Shown here piece after piece: positions 9,601 to 17,444 of a stretch of DNA of 64,000 nt. Numbering within the stretch: position 1 is the stretch's first letter; every line of letters starts with the position of its first letter. This DNA is from Mycolicibacterium flavescens (GTDB lineage Bacteria; Actinomycetota; Actinomycetes; Mycobacteriales; Mycobacteriaceae): NCBI GenBank assembly GCA_900637135.1, contig LR134353.1, positions 2,542,001 to 2,606,000 of the forward strand, read 5' to 3'. Under the pieces are notes generated by a model. The model was given only the letters and a program-made list of their open reading frames with translations. It ran no database searches and had not been told where the DNA came from. Made by a program: the position numbers and the translations under genes.

Positions 9601-12190
9601 GTCGACGTTCACCCAGTCGGGCGTCGTCGGCGCGAGTTCGTTGTGATTGAGTCCCGCATAACCCCTGACGATGACCGCCCACGTCTGTGCGTAGGACGAG
9701 GCCTCCCCGGACATGTATCGGGTGTCAAGTTCCTCAAGGGCGCACTCGGTGTCGTCGAGATCGAACGTGACGAGCGATGCGATCCGCTCGGCGGCGTCGA
9801 TCTCGACCAGCTGCAGCAGGTCGACGTGGAAGGCATCGGACGCCCCGTCGCTGACGGCGTACCGGACAGACGTCAGGGCCAGCCGCGAGCCTCGGGTCGC
9901 AAGGACGGCTGTTGTCGCATCCGGGTCGCCGAAATTTGTGACCGATCGGAAACTTTCGACCATGGCGTCGCGACCATGCAAGTCGACATTGACCACTTGG
10001 CGTCGGTCATAGCCCTCGAAGTCGTCGATCACCAGGTCAGCCAATGCAGCCCAGTCTCGCGCCGCGAAGCACGCGTACAGGCGGTCACTTACTCTGGTTG
10101 CCCCGTTCTCGAGCCGGTGCGCCTGACGGCTGAGCTCGTCGAAGCGGGCGAGCGCGGTCTCGAGGTCTGCTTCGTCGAACAGCTCGCAGCGGTCGATGAG
10201 ATCGCCGTCGACGGTCGAAAGGGTCACTTCCCGCCACTCCGCTTCAAAGCCTTCGTCAGATCCCGCTTTCGACGCATACGTGACGACAGCTCCGAGGTCG
10301 TTCAGTCGATGAACCGTCTCTACGTACGGGCCTGCATGCAGCTCAAGCTCCCGCCCGCCGCGGATATACGCCATCAGGCCATCGGTTTCAAATGCGGCGC
10401 CACGCCGCCAGTCGACACTCACCGCGTTCGGTGTCATTGCGGGTCGCTTACGTCGACTCACCGATGCGTACGCGCCGGCGATGACCGACCATGCGCGCGC
10501 ATACGGTGCAGCTTCGCCTCCGATGTATCGAGCGTCGAGTTCGGCGATGGCAGCGTCGAAGTCGTCTAGATCGAAGATAACGCCGGCGCGTAGTCGATTG
10601 TCGGTGTCGATCTCGACCAGAGTGAGGTCGTCCATATGGAAGGCTTCGGGCTTCGGATCCCTACCCGCGTACCGTGTGCGGAGCAGCGCCAGCCGGTCAC
10701 CACGAACGGCGAGCACAACCGAGGCGATGCTTCTCGCGCCGAGCTCAGCGCCCGCCCGCATACTCGCCATGGTTGCGTCCCGCCCCTGCCGGATGTCGGT
10801 ATTCACCACTCGGCGGCGATCGTCGACCGAAGCGTCCTCGCTCAGCAGCTCGCCCGCTGCATCCCAATCACGGTTCGCGAAAATCTCCTGCATGCGCTCG
10901 TGCGTGCGACTCGCCGCATTCTCCAAGAGCGTTGCGGGGAGAGTGAGTTGGTCGAATCGCTTCAGCGCCGCGTCTATGTCCGCCTCGTCGAAGACCTCGA
11001 AGCGCTTGAGCTCGTCGCCCTCAATCAGCAGGATGTTGACGACCCGCCATTCGGCTTCAAAGCCCCCTGGCGCAATCCCGTGTGACCGATTGGTGGTGAC
11101 CACACCGCGATCACTGAGCCGATGTACCACCTCGATGTAAGTGCGGAGATCCGGCGTGAAGTTCCTCTGGGTGAGGGTGGCCATCGTCAGGTCCCCGCCC
11201 GCATACCGCATGACCCGGCGGTGGTCGATGCTCGGACAATCCGTCGCATCGTACTCATGCAGGTTGAATGCGGCGGTCAGCTCTGTGACGACTGACCAGG
11301 TCTGCGCGAACGGCTGCGCCTCGCCAGCCGAGTACCGTGCGTCAAGCTCCGCGATGGCCGCGTCAAAGTCGTCGTGGTCGAAACCGATCATCGCCGTGAT
11401 CAGCCCAGGGTCATCGACTTCCGTCAATGCCAACACTTCAGTAGCAAAGGCCTCCGGCCGCGTATCGCGTCCTTGAAATAGCAAGTGGCTGAGAGCGAGT
11501 CCATTACCCCTTAAAGCCAGGGGTGTCGCCGAGATTTGCGCTACACCTAGGGCGGCGAGTTCGCGGAGGTTTGCAACCTCTGTGGCGCGGTCGTCGCTGA
11601 CTCGGTGAAGACCACGCCGGCGGTCATCGACCCGGACGGCCCCGGCAAATAGTCTGGTGATTTCATCCCATTGATGGCCCGCAAAGAGCTCGCAGGACTT
11701 CCTGATGGTCCGCGTCGCAGTATTCTCCAGTGGCGATCGCTGCCGCGACTTTTCCCGCTGACCGTACAAGTCATTCAACTCCGCCAGCGCGGCGTCAAGG
11801 TCCTCGGGGTCGAACCACACCTGCAGCGAGACGCGACCGTCGTGGTCGATGCCGTAGATCTGCAGGAATTCGTCCTGTGGCGCACCAAGACTCGAGTCGG
11901 TGCTCCCCACAAACAATCGGGAGAGCGCCAAGCGGTCACCTCGCACGGCGACGACCGATTGGGTGATCCGTACGTCGCCGCTCGCCTCGAAGATGTGTCT
12001 GTTCTGGTGCGCCCAGTTACCCTGCTGCAGATCGGCCCGGGTGAACCCGACGATTTTCCGTCGACTCTCGACGACGTCCTCTGAGGCGAAAAGCCGCTCG
12101 AACTCCTCCCACGCCTGTCGGTTAATGGCGTCGATCACGCGCTGCCCCACCTCGACGCACGTGTTGGACAACTCGACAACCGGTTGCTCG
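3637..12190 (-). repeat. Array of 21 NTF2/SnoaL-like coding modules (11 A, 10 B)
   Basis: I count eleven A modules, each introduced by a variant of RLENAATR, and ten B modules, each introduced by a variant of YAxTWSVIAGAY. The first A is followed directly by a second A; every later A is followed by a B. The modules are clearly homologous but none is identical to another at DNA level, so the array looks old and under selection rather than freshly amplified. Within the A series, modules 9-11 form a subgroup (DDRRKGL, with ETPxSWQ and RxTADxxxPITVE elements). This points to block duplication of A-B pairs. Confidence 0.8.
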
Positions 12191-13623
12191 ACCGCGCTGG
12201 GCCTAGGTGCAGCAGAGGCATTCAGGAGCTTCCGCGCCTTCTCCGCAAGAGCGGCAGCACCTTTCCGGTCGTAGAGCGTCACCGCCTGTTCTGCCGCGGC
12301 TCGCATACCTGCCGTATCTCCGGCGATACGCAGCACTGTGGCCAGCGCCAGACAAGCATCACCGTGATCGACCAGAGCGTCGGTGGCTCCGGCGAGGCCG
12401 ACCGCTTCCTCGGCGATCTGCCTGGCCCGATCGTGGGCACCGGCGCGTGCCAGCAACTGCGCTCTGACCGTCCGCCACGCGATCGATGCCTTCGACCCGT
12501 GACCAGCGAGACGCTCACTCTCGGCGCATAACTCGTCCGCCTCAGTATCCCGGTCCAACACCAGACATGCGCGCGCCAACAGCACCGCGGTGTCCGCGGT
12601 GTCGGTGTCCAGACCCATACGCCGAAGGCCCTCATAGGCCCGACGCAAGTAGGGTTCGGCGGCCGCCGGATCGTCGGCCACCAACTCGATGATGCCGGCG
12701 AACTGGTCCACCTCCAGAAGCGCGTGACGCAGGCCGAGTTCGGTCAGCGTCCGTCTCGCCGACTCGATCAGGCGACGCCCCTCGGCCGCGCGTCCCCGGA
12801 GCGCATCGAGCACCGCCTGACACCGCGTCGACGTCGCCTCCACAAGCGGCGACCCGGTCGTGATGCGCAACAGCCGCACCACATCCAGACACCGCCCGCC
12901 CGCACGCGGAACCGGATTGGGTCCCCATAGCGCCGCCAGCGGCGCACCCGCGAGTACTGCGTTGACCCGGCTGTGGTCACGGGCCCGTCGTGCCGCCGTC
13001 AGTGCCTGGTCCAAAGCCGTTTCGCAGTCACCGATGCGGCCCAGACGCGCCAGGCATCCGGCGCGGACGGTGTGCGCCTTGGCCTCCCCCGCGGCGTCGT
13101 CCAACGCCGCCAGTCGTTCGGCGGCCACGTTCACCGCCGACTCGATATCGTCCAGCCGCTCGGGATCGGTGAGCATCGAAAGCTCACCGTCAAAACAGAT
13201 CCCCCATGCCCCGAGCCTGCCCGAATCGCCAGCAGTCGCGCGTAATTGCGTTACCGCATCTTTGGCTGATGTCACATCGCCGGCGGCGAGCAACGCCTCG
13301 CAGTGGGCGATCAGCAACTCGGCTTGCAACGCGTCGCGGTCGGGTAGTTCGTCGTCCAGTTCCTCGAGCGCATGGAGCGCACGGTCATAGAGGTCGGCCG
13401 CGCCTTCGTAAGCCACCCGCGACATCGCCTGATCCGCCGCACGCCGGCAGTATTCGACCGCCTTGACCGCGTTTCCGGCCCAAGCACATTCGAAGTAGTG
13501 ATAGGCCAACTCGGCCAGCAGCTCGTCATCGGCGCCGGCTTCGCCTTCGAGCGTCCCCGCGATGCGCTGATGCAACCGCATGCGTCGCACGGAGGGAAGC
13601 TCGGCAAGCAGCGACTGCCGCAC
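3637..13623 (-). CDS. Giant C-terminal part of a SARP/cyclase/ATPase protein: TPR-like region plus 21 NTF2-like modules
   Basis: This 3,328-codon frame starts formally at a GTG (13,623). Its first residues, preceded by RGRYRFNHALVRQSLL in the same frame, continue the ATPase region of the gene upstream, so it is really the distal part of one gene split by a frameshift near 13,650. Residues 1-470 are Ala/Leu/Arg-rich helical repeats (TPR-like, as in LuxR/AfsR ATPases). From about 478 to the end come 21 modules of about 136 residues of the NTF2/SnoaL type. Type A modules carry NRDW...DDRRRVVN and end in DDLDAAxxELDARY. Type B modules carry NVDHRRG and end in LFDEADLDAALARFDEL. They run A-A-B and then alternate A-B nine times. 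No signal peptide or TM segment is visible, so it is probably cytoplasmic. Ligand and output are unknown. Confidence 0.85.
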   Translation of the reverse strand: MRQSLLAELPSVRRMRLHQRIAGTLEGEAGADDELLAELAYHYFECAWAGNAVKAVEYCRRAADQAMSRVAYEGAADLYDRALHALEELDDELPDRDALQAELLIAHCEALLAAGDVTSAKDAVTQLRATAGDSGRLGAWGICFDGELSMLTDPERLDDIESAVNVAAERLAALDDAAGEAKAHTVRAGCLARLGRIGDCETALDQALTAARRARDHSRVNAVLAGAPLAALWGPNPVPRAGGRCLDVVRLLRITTGSPLVEATSTRCQAVLDALRGRAAEGRRLIESARRTLTELGLRHALLEVDQFAGIIELVADDPAAAEPYLRRAYEGLRRMGLDTDTADTAVLLARACLVLDRDTEADELCAESERLAGHGSKASIAWRTVRAQLLARAGAHDRARQIAEEAVGLAGATDALVDHGDACLALATVLRIAGDTAGMRAAAEQAVTLYDRKGAAALAEKARKLLNASAAPRPSAVEQPVVELSNTCVEVGQRVIDAINRQAWEEFERLFASEDVVESRRKIVGFTRADLQQGNWAHQNRHIFEASGDVRITQSVVAVRGDRLALSRLFVGSTDSSLGAPQDEFLQIYGIDHDGRVSLQVWFDPEDLDAALAELNDLYGQREKSRQRSPLENTATRTIRKSCELFAGHQWDEITRLFAGAVRVDDRRRGLHRVSDDRATEVANLRELAALGVAQISATPLALRGNGLALSHLLFQGRDTRPEAFATEVLALTEVDDPGLITAMIGFDHDDFDAAIAELDARYSAGEAQPFAQTWSVVTELTAAFNLHEYDATDCPSIDHRRVMRYAGGDLTMATLTQRNFTPDLRTYIEVVHRLSDRGVVTTNRSHGIAPGGFEAEWRVVNILLIEGDELKRFEVFDEADIDAALKRFDQLTLPATLLENAASRTHERMQEIFANRDWDAAGELLSEDASVDDRRRVVNTDIRQGRDATMASMRAGAELGARSIASVVLAVRGDRLALLRTRYAGRDPKPEAFHMDDLTLVEIDTDNRLRAGVIFDLDDFDAAIAELDARYIGGEAAPYARAWSVIAGAYASVSRRKRPAMTPNAVSVDWRRGAAFETDGLMAYIRGGRELELHAGPYVETVHRLNDLGAVVTYASKAGSDEGFEAEWREVTLSTVDGDLIDRCELFDEADLETALARFDELSRQAHRLENGATRVSDRLYACFAARDWAALADLVIDDFEGYDRRQVVNVDLHGRDAMVESFRSVTNFGDPDATTAVLATRGSRLALTSVRYAVSDGASDAFHVDLLQLVEIDAAERIASLVTFDLDDTECALEELDTRYMSGEASSYAQTWAVIVRGYAGLNHNELAPTTPDWVNVDHRRLAPVTAGRLGAYIRTSQVETPDIDIHIAAVHRISELGAVVTRAVTGTSREGFYAEWREIDLVTVEGELVSRCEIFDEADLDVALAEFDELNQSEPRLNNAASQSAERFRTCFARHDWDAARELLAADCTFDDRRQVVNGSLLRGPDDEIANLRVMADLGVDTVSSEILAIRGERLALSRTHYFGSDDFRADVLDIVEIDAEGRLAAYVTFDADGFDAAFEEFETRYVAGEAAGYAGTWAVVAGIFTSLARHEIPPSTADWSTIDHRRGTPLANSDLREVTAALWDLTPDLHNYIEEVHRLGDKGALVTQVSRGTTAEGFPAEWRMLNLITVDGPLVSGCELFDEDDLDAALARFEELSQPVRRLENAASREYKLFNAHYTSGNWDGLAQTMADDFYADDRRRVVGAGGQQGRDAAIAHARVTGELGVNNWTSAIVAVRGERLALLRSRFWGRDERPGAFDTEVLHLIEINAELRLTRFIALDVDDIDSAFAELEARYLAGEASAHAHTWSVIAGAYAAVLRHELPPTTPDWVNVDHRRVTSFAPNELEPFLKTAWDVLNPDIRIHVETVRRLTDTGAVVTRVIHGTSREGFSAEWREIGLSTIEGDRINRSELFDEADLDAALARFDELSTRGPNIENNAGRVDARFWERFATRDWDAISAVISDDICIDDRRRVVNAGVQRGRDAHIADLRAIAEAGAANTRSTVIATRGERLALTRVRSSMRGLEPEESSAEVLSLLEVDADNRIVARVGFDVDDIDAAFAELDTRFLAGEAARYAEVWSGIAEAYTMFNRHEVPRVSNWETVDHRVRETFAAEDLAAYIRSGWDVTPDNKMYIECVHRLNDRGAVLTHTAFGRWPEGFYAEWRMIALLTIGDTVTNRCDLFEEADLDIAIAKFDELGALPRRPENAATRALARAWACFDSRDWEAMQQVLTEDFTSYDHRQVVNAGVRRGRAIHIENMQSVAEVGFKNIGSAVIATRGERLALCRSRFAARGVPRDEIAAEALLIVETDAANRLVSNTVFDNEDIAVAFADLDARYTAGEAAAHLRTWSVVTQAYTALNRHENFERDWIFSDHRRGTPFASDVSVASRHAAVWDVMPDRSAHIEVVHRLGDAAVLLTAVTRGTSPEGFDVEWRFIKLLTVTGGSIDRCELFDEADLDAAIARLNELTRPAPRLDNAAVRVRAYGADAYNRRDAKALLARAMGHYEDHRKGLRDEGAMDRKFADALLSETPTSWQLEVEPVALRGDRLALTRETFRDSADASGPVTVELMVLTDVAEDEVDLQTIFFDTEDVDAAFVELERLYVAGEAAAHAHTWSVITQAYAAFNRREIPATTPAWADHRLIATIEADDLIANLRAAWDIVPDVTVHIAMVHRLNERGAVVEQVVKGSSKEGFPAEYRELAVVTVDGDRTDRFEMFDEEDLDAALTRFNELNQAPLRTENAATWMWRRLATAFNHHDVDEFLALTSADGRIDDRRRGLQALHGSSDRRKAAQALFETPLTWRMDIEHVATRGTRLSLARLIYRDTADDNRPITVELLAVVEINDDGLMDDFVNFDSDDLDAAFAELEARYLAGEAAPYCRTWSTVADGYAAFNRRELFNTTPDWVNIDHRRGGTSFAPGEQIPLVSATWDVVPKIRAYAEVVHRLDTLGAVVTQVVKATSQEGFDGEWRELTLLTVDGDALSRCEVFDEADLDAALARFDDLCRPAHQLVNAATLTRAQLIHAFDHRDLDDFRVLITQDGRYDDRRKGLRSQGLLIQEFVPSMISEAPASWQWTDEPVAIRGHRLVLCRDRFRNTDAPGQPITVEDLSITEVTEDGLVCHSVIFDSDDLDAAMRELNARWIASGEVEHPEVIEAARRVTETTNRHDWEALLRLGAGAVYANHRQLSSPDIQTVTDHMSSIQAMASLVPDLWIEHSQVFTYSPEGLVSEVVVKGTSTNGFAIELPVVMLTLFDGDHLSRLEVFDSDQRSSALARFEELSATA

Positions 13624-16025
13624 CAGGGCGTGATTGAACCGGTAACGGCCCCGGGCTCCTCGATGACGATGCCCGCCTTAGCGGCCTCGTCGAACGCATC
13701 CACAAGGTCTTCACCCACCACCTGCTCGACGAGTGTCAACGCGAACCGGCTCCCCACGACCGCGGCCGCCGCCAGCGCCTTATTCGTCTCGGCCGTGAGT
13801 CGGGACAGCCTGCGGCTCACCGCCTCTCGGACACCCTGCGGCAGCGTGCTCGGATCCCAACGGCCCCCGCTTTCCTCCACGTGGCGCAGGGCCTCGATCA
13901 GAAAGAACGGATTGCCACCTGTCACGGTCGCCAGCGCCCGGCCCAGTTCTTCGTCGTGGTAACCGACTTCGGCGACATAGGCGGTGACGTCGCCTTCTTC
14001 GAGGCCACTGAGCTGCAGCCGAGTCGCGGTACCGTCGCGGTGAAGGTCGGCGAGCATCGCGGCCAGCGGATGGGAGCGGTCGAGATCGGTGCTGCGGTAC
14101 GTGCCGATGATCTGGACTCGAGCTTCATCCCCGAAACGCAGCAGGTGCCGCAGCAACAACAGCGTCGGTTTGGCCGCCCAGTGAAGGTCGTCGAGGATCA
14201 GCACGACGGGGGCGGTCGCGGAGGCTGTGCCCAGGAGAGCGACCACCGCGTCGAACATCGCGTAGCGCTCTGTGTCCGGATCGGCACGCGGCGGCACGGT
14301 CACGTCAGGCAGCGCATCGCCCAGTCCCGGCACCAACGGCAACAGCGACTCGACACCTCGCACGCTGCGCAGCCGGTTGGAATCGACGCATGACACCAGC
14401 GAGCGCAATGCCTCGGCGAACGGCTGATACGGCGCGCCGAGGTCTTCATCGCAGCGGCCGTACAAGACGACGGCGCCCTGCTCGTACGCGTGACGCGACC
14501 ATTCTCCGGCCAACCGCGTCTTGCCCACGCCCGGTTCGCCGGCGATCAGCACCGCCCGGGTGCCCGCCGCAAGGGTCGACTGCCATGCCGACACCAGTCG
14601 TTCCAGTTCATGCCCACGTCCGACGAACGGTCCCGGGCCGACGAGGACGCCGGGCAGCGCAGGCCGCACCATCGGTGCCTCGGTTGTGGGCGGAGCGGGA
14701 TCGTCCGCGGTCTCCATGCGCAGTTCGAAGACATGCTCGGGCCGAGGAAGGTTGCGCAACCGGCGCGTGCCCAGGTCAGCGAGCAGGACGTCATCCGGAA
14801 GCGAGTCGATGACAAGCTCGGCGGTCGCGCCGGAACACAGGATCTGACCACCCGTGGCCAGGGAACGCAGACGCGCAGCGCGGTTGACTGCCCGGCCGAA
14901 GTAGTCACCGTCGCGAAACTCCACTTCTCCGGTGTGGAGCGCCACCCGGATCCGCATCGGGTGCGCGAGCCGCCAATCCTCGTGACCGATGGCTCCCTGC
15001 AGTTCGATTGCGGCCGCCGCGGCCGCCGACGGCCGGTCGAACACCGAGAACGTCGCATCCCCTTCGCCGCGGGTCTTGATGAGCCGACCGCCGCGCGACG
15101 TGACGACCTGCTCAACGATCTCGTCGTGCCGGGCGAGCGCCCTCCCCATCGCGTCGGCATCGGCCTCCCACGCCGCCGTCGATCCCTCGATATCGGTCAG
15201 CAGGAACGTCACCGCGCGGGTGACCGTCGAAAGCTGCTGCGACTGAGGCATTTCCAACGCGGCATCCTGCGCGACGATCGCCGCCTCCAGCCTCCGCAAC
15301 TCCGGTCCGGGATCGACACCCAGCTCCTCGGCCAACAGCGACCGCGCCCGCCTGTATGCGCCCAATGCCTCGCCTTGACGTCCCGCCCGGTACAGCGCGA
15401 GCATCAGGTGACCCCAACGACGTTCGCGCAGAGGCGCTTCGGCGATCGCGGACTCGAGTTCCCCTACGATCTCGGCGGCGCGACCCGTCGCGAGCAGGGC
15501 GTCGGCCCGGTCCTCCACCAGGGCGGCGTGACCTTCGAGCCAGCGCGTCTTCTCCGACGATCCCCGCGAGCTGTCCGGAAGTTCAGGAATGCCACGCCAC
15601 AGGGCCAGCGCCTGGTCGAACAGGCTCACCGCGCGGGTCGGGTCGCCCGCGGCAAGGGCCTTACGGCCGAGTTTCGCGGCGGTCTTGTAGCCGACGGCGT
15701 CGATTTCGGTGGTGCTCAGGGTCCAGCCGGTGCCCTCCGTCAACACAAAGCCGTCCCCCAGGGCGCGACGCAGCGACGAGACGTGGGTCTGCAACGCCTT
15801 GGTGGCTGTCCGCGGCGGCTCGTCGCCCCAGAGCAGCGCGACGAGAGTGTCGCCCGACAGGACCGAACCGCCGTGCAGCCCGAGCATGGTGAGGATGGCC
15901 CGGGGCTTGGCACCGGGGATGGCGACCGGCAACCCGTACTGCCGGACCTGCAGAGGTCCCAGAACCCCCAGTTCCACCTCTTGGAGCGTAATCACATCGC
16001 GATCGTCTGAGGGCCGATTCAACAT
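13311..16025 (-). CDS. N-terminal part of the giant gene: SARP/BTAD regulator, class III cyclase and AAA ATPase
   Basis: From ATG 16,025 the order is: OmpR-like winged helix (about 17-105), BTAD helical domain (about 110-257), class III adenylyl/guanylyl cyclase domain (about 270-440), then an AAA/STAND ATPase (about 460 to 790). The cyclase keeps both metal aspartates (FLLTDIEGST and GEGDATFSVF), the lysine of KTRGEGD and the Asn/Arg pair of VNRAARL, so it looks catalytically intact. The ATPase has Walker A GEPGVGKT (near 14,520-14,541) and Walker B VVLILDDLHWA. After IVIEEPG the frame becomes nonsense-like and stops at 13,311, while the true continuation lies in the next frame. Such proteins are AfsR/SARP-like transcription factors; a cyclase inserted between BTAD and ATPase is unusual. 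It is divergent from the phosphodiesterase gene. Confidence 0.85.
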   Translation of the reverse strand: MLNRPSDDRDVITLQEVELGVLGPLQVRQYGLPVAIPGAKPRAILTMLGLHGGSVLSGDTLVALLWGDEPPRTATKALQTHVSSLRRALGDGFVLTEGTGWTLSTTEIDAVGYKTAAKLGRKALAAGDPTRAVSLFDQALALWRGIPELPDSSRGSSEKTRWLEGHAALVEDRADALLATGRAAEIVGELESAIAEAPLRERRWGHLMLALYRAGRQGEALGAYRRARSLLAEELGVDPGPELRRLEAAIVAQDAALEMPQSQQLSTVTRAVTFLLTDIEGSTAAWEADADAMGRALARHDEIVEQVVTSRGGRLIKTRGEGDATFSVFDRPSAAAAAAIELQGAIGHEDWRLAHPMRIRVALHTGEVEFRDGDYFGRAVNRAARLRSLATGGQILCSGATAELVIDSLPDDVLLADLGTRRLRNLPRPEHVFELRMETADDPAPPTTEAPMVRPALPGVLVGPGPFVGRGHELERLVSAWQSTLAAGTRAVLIAGEPGVGKTRLAGEWSRHAYEQGAVVLYGRCDEDLGAPYQPFAEALRSLVSCVDSNRLRSVRGVESLLPLVPGLGDALPDVTVPPRADPDTERYAMFDAVVALLGTASATAPVVLILDDLHWAAKPTLLLLRHLLRFGDEARVQIIGTYRSTDLDRSHPLAAMLADLHRDGTATRLQLSGLEEGDVTAYVAEVGYHDEELGRALATVTGGNPFFLIEALRHVEESGGRWDPSTLPQGVREAVSRRLSRLTAETNKALAAAAVVGSRFALTLVEQVVGEDLVDAFDEAAKAGIVIEEPGAVTGSITPWCGSRCLPSFPPCDACGCISASRGRSKAKPAPMTSCWPSWPITTSNVLGPETRSRRSNTAGVRRIRRCRGWLTKARPTSMTVRSMRSRNWTTNYPTATRCKPSC
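13647..13656 (-). other. Probable single-base frameshift inside the giant gene
   Basis: Upstream of a run of C and G bases here the first frame encodes IVIEEPG, and immediately downstream the other frame encodes RGRYRFNHALVRQ. Together these make the expected conserved junction of such ATPases. One extra C (coding strand) in the CCCGGGG tract gives EEPRGRYRF and joins the two frames. The downstream frame has a TAA just upstream (about 13,679-13,681), so the shift must lie between that and about 13,645. Confidence 0.75.
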
Positions 16026-16111
16026 GCGGTCAAGAACCGGTAAAGAACCCTGTGAGCTGGGTCTTTGCGCTGGCAACGAAACCCGGTCCCCGGGTGTGGC
16101 AGGCTCAGCTC

Positions 16112-17248
16112 GTGGAGCTGCCCACACCGGATCCCGCCCTGCCCCATCTGGCCGATGTGGTGCCGTCGATCCTGTCGGCGATGGGCGCCCGCGGTTTCGA
16201 GAACTCCCTCGGGCTCGTCGATGACCTCGGAGGCGCCTGTGTCCTGCTGATCGACGGTTTGGGCGCCGAACTTCTCGACCGGTACGCCGCCGATGCACCC
16301 ACGATGGCGTCGCTCCGGGGCAGGACGGTGACCGTCGGCTTCCCGTCGACCACCGCCGCGGGGCTGGCGGCCGTCGGCACCGGCCGCCGCTCCGGCGAGC
16401 ACGGGTTCGTCGGCTACTCCTTCCGAGTGCCGGATGCCGGTGTGATCAACGCCCTGCGATGGCGCCCGCACCCCTGGGGCCAGGACCTTCGCGGCACCGT
16501 CATCCCTGAACAGATGCAGCCACTGCCCACCACTTTCGAGCGGGCCACCTCGGTGGGCGTCGCCGTCAGCGTCATCTCCGGGGCCGAGTTCACCGGCTCC
16601 GGCCTCACCCGCGCCGTGCTTCGCGGCGGACGCTACGTGGGTGTTCATGCACTCGGCGATCTCGCGGCGGCGGTGCAGACCACGCTGTCCGACGGCGGAT
16701 TCTGCTACGGGTACCACGCCGAGCTCGACATGCTGGGCCACCTGTACGGCCCGGGGTCGACGCAATGGCGCATGCAGCTGCGACAGATCGACACGCTCAT
16801 CGAATCGGTGGTCGAAGCGTTGCCGCCGGGCGGGTTGCTGGCCGTGGTGGCCGACCACGGAATGGTCGAGGTCTCCCCTGGTCGCACGGTCGACGTCGAC
16901 GCCACCCCGGCGCTGCTCGACGGCGTGGAGGCGGTCGCCGGTGAGGCGCGGGCCCGGCACGTCTATATAGAGGACGGTTCGCAGGGCGATGTGCTCGACG
17001 CCTGGCGGACCGTGCTGGGTGAGCGCGCGTGGGTGCTCTCCCAGGAGGAAGCCATCGAGGCCGCCTGGTTCGGACCCCAGGTCAGCGACGAGGTCCGGCC
17101 CCGCATCGGCGATATCGTGGCCGCCGCCCGCGACACCGCGGCGATCGTGCGGCGCACCGCCGAGCCGCTGGAATCGTCACTGATCGGGCATCACGGGTCG
17201 CTCACCTTCGCTGAACAGACGGTTCCGCTGCTGCTGGCGCTCGGCTGA
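16112..17248 (+). CDS. Alkaline phosphatase superfamily phosphodiesterase / nucleotide pyrophosphatase
   Basis: From GTG 16,112 the protein has 378 residues and begins VELPTPDPAL. It has the hallmarks of the type I phosphodiesterase/nucleotide pyrophosphatase branch: metal Asp in LLIDGLG (about 46-52), a nucleophile Thr in GFPSTTAAGL (about 77-86), His in GEHGFVGY, Asp/His in AELDMLGH and Asp/His in VVADHGMVEV. The substrate is unknown; members hydrolyse phosphodiesters or pyrophosphates. There is no convincing signal peptide, so it is probably cytoplasmic. An upstream in-frame ATG at 16,052 would add 20 residues without family character and narrow the divergent promoter gap to 26 bp; I prefer the GTG. 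It is divergent from the giant regulator. Confidence 0.82.
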   Translation: MELPTPDPALPHLADVVPSILSAMGARGFENSLGLVDDLGGACVLLIDGLGAELLDRYAADAPTMASLRGRTVTVGFPSTTAAGLAAVGTGRRSGEHGFVGYSFRVPDAGVINALRWRPHPWGQDLRGTVIPEQMQPLPTTFERATSVGVAVSVISGAEFTGSGLTRAVLRGGRYVGVHALGDLAAAVQTTLSDGGFCYGYHAELDMLGHLYGPGSTQWRMQLRQIDTLIESVVEALPPGGLLAVVADHGMVEVSPGRTVDVDATPALLDGVEAVAGEARARHVYIEDGSQGDVLDAWRTVLGERAWVLSQEEAIEAAWFGPQVSDEVRPRIGDIVAAARDTAAIVRRTAEPLESSLIGHHGSLTFAEQTVPLLLALG

Positions 17249-17444
17249 GTTCTCGTCGCAACCCTCGCGGTGCACGGCAGATCGACTGGAGTCCAACGTG
17301 ATTCACAGTGTGATGCGATATCGCGGCGGCAATTCGATTGCTGCACGGCCAAATTCGACCGGTGGTATCCGATGTTGCTAAGCCGACGCCAAAAGGGTGA
17401 CTCTGCAATGCTATTCGTGAAGTAGGCAATAGAAACCGCAGGCT
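17249..17444. other. Intergenic region without recognised features
   Basis: This 196-bp gap between the phosphodiesterase and NlpC/P60 genes is somewhat less GC-rich than its surroundings. It has in-frame stops on all the strands I checked. It presumably holds the terminator of the first gene and the promoter of the second; I see no clear hairpin or operator. Confidence 0.4.

Noticed and set aside
13640..13690. Programmed ribosomal frameshifting in the giant gene
   Set aside because: There is no clear slippery heptamer or downstream pseudoknot, and a single-base homopolymer indel explains the data more simply. I cannot exclude it without orthologues.
14490..16010. A 506-codon plus-strand open frame over the SARP/cyclase region
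   Set aside because: It is antisense to strongly conserved BTAD and cyclase motifs and has low-complexity Arg/Pro-rich composition.
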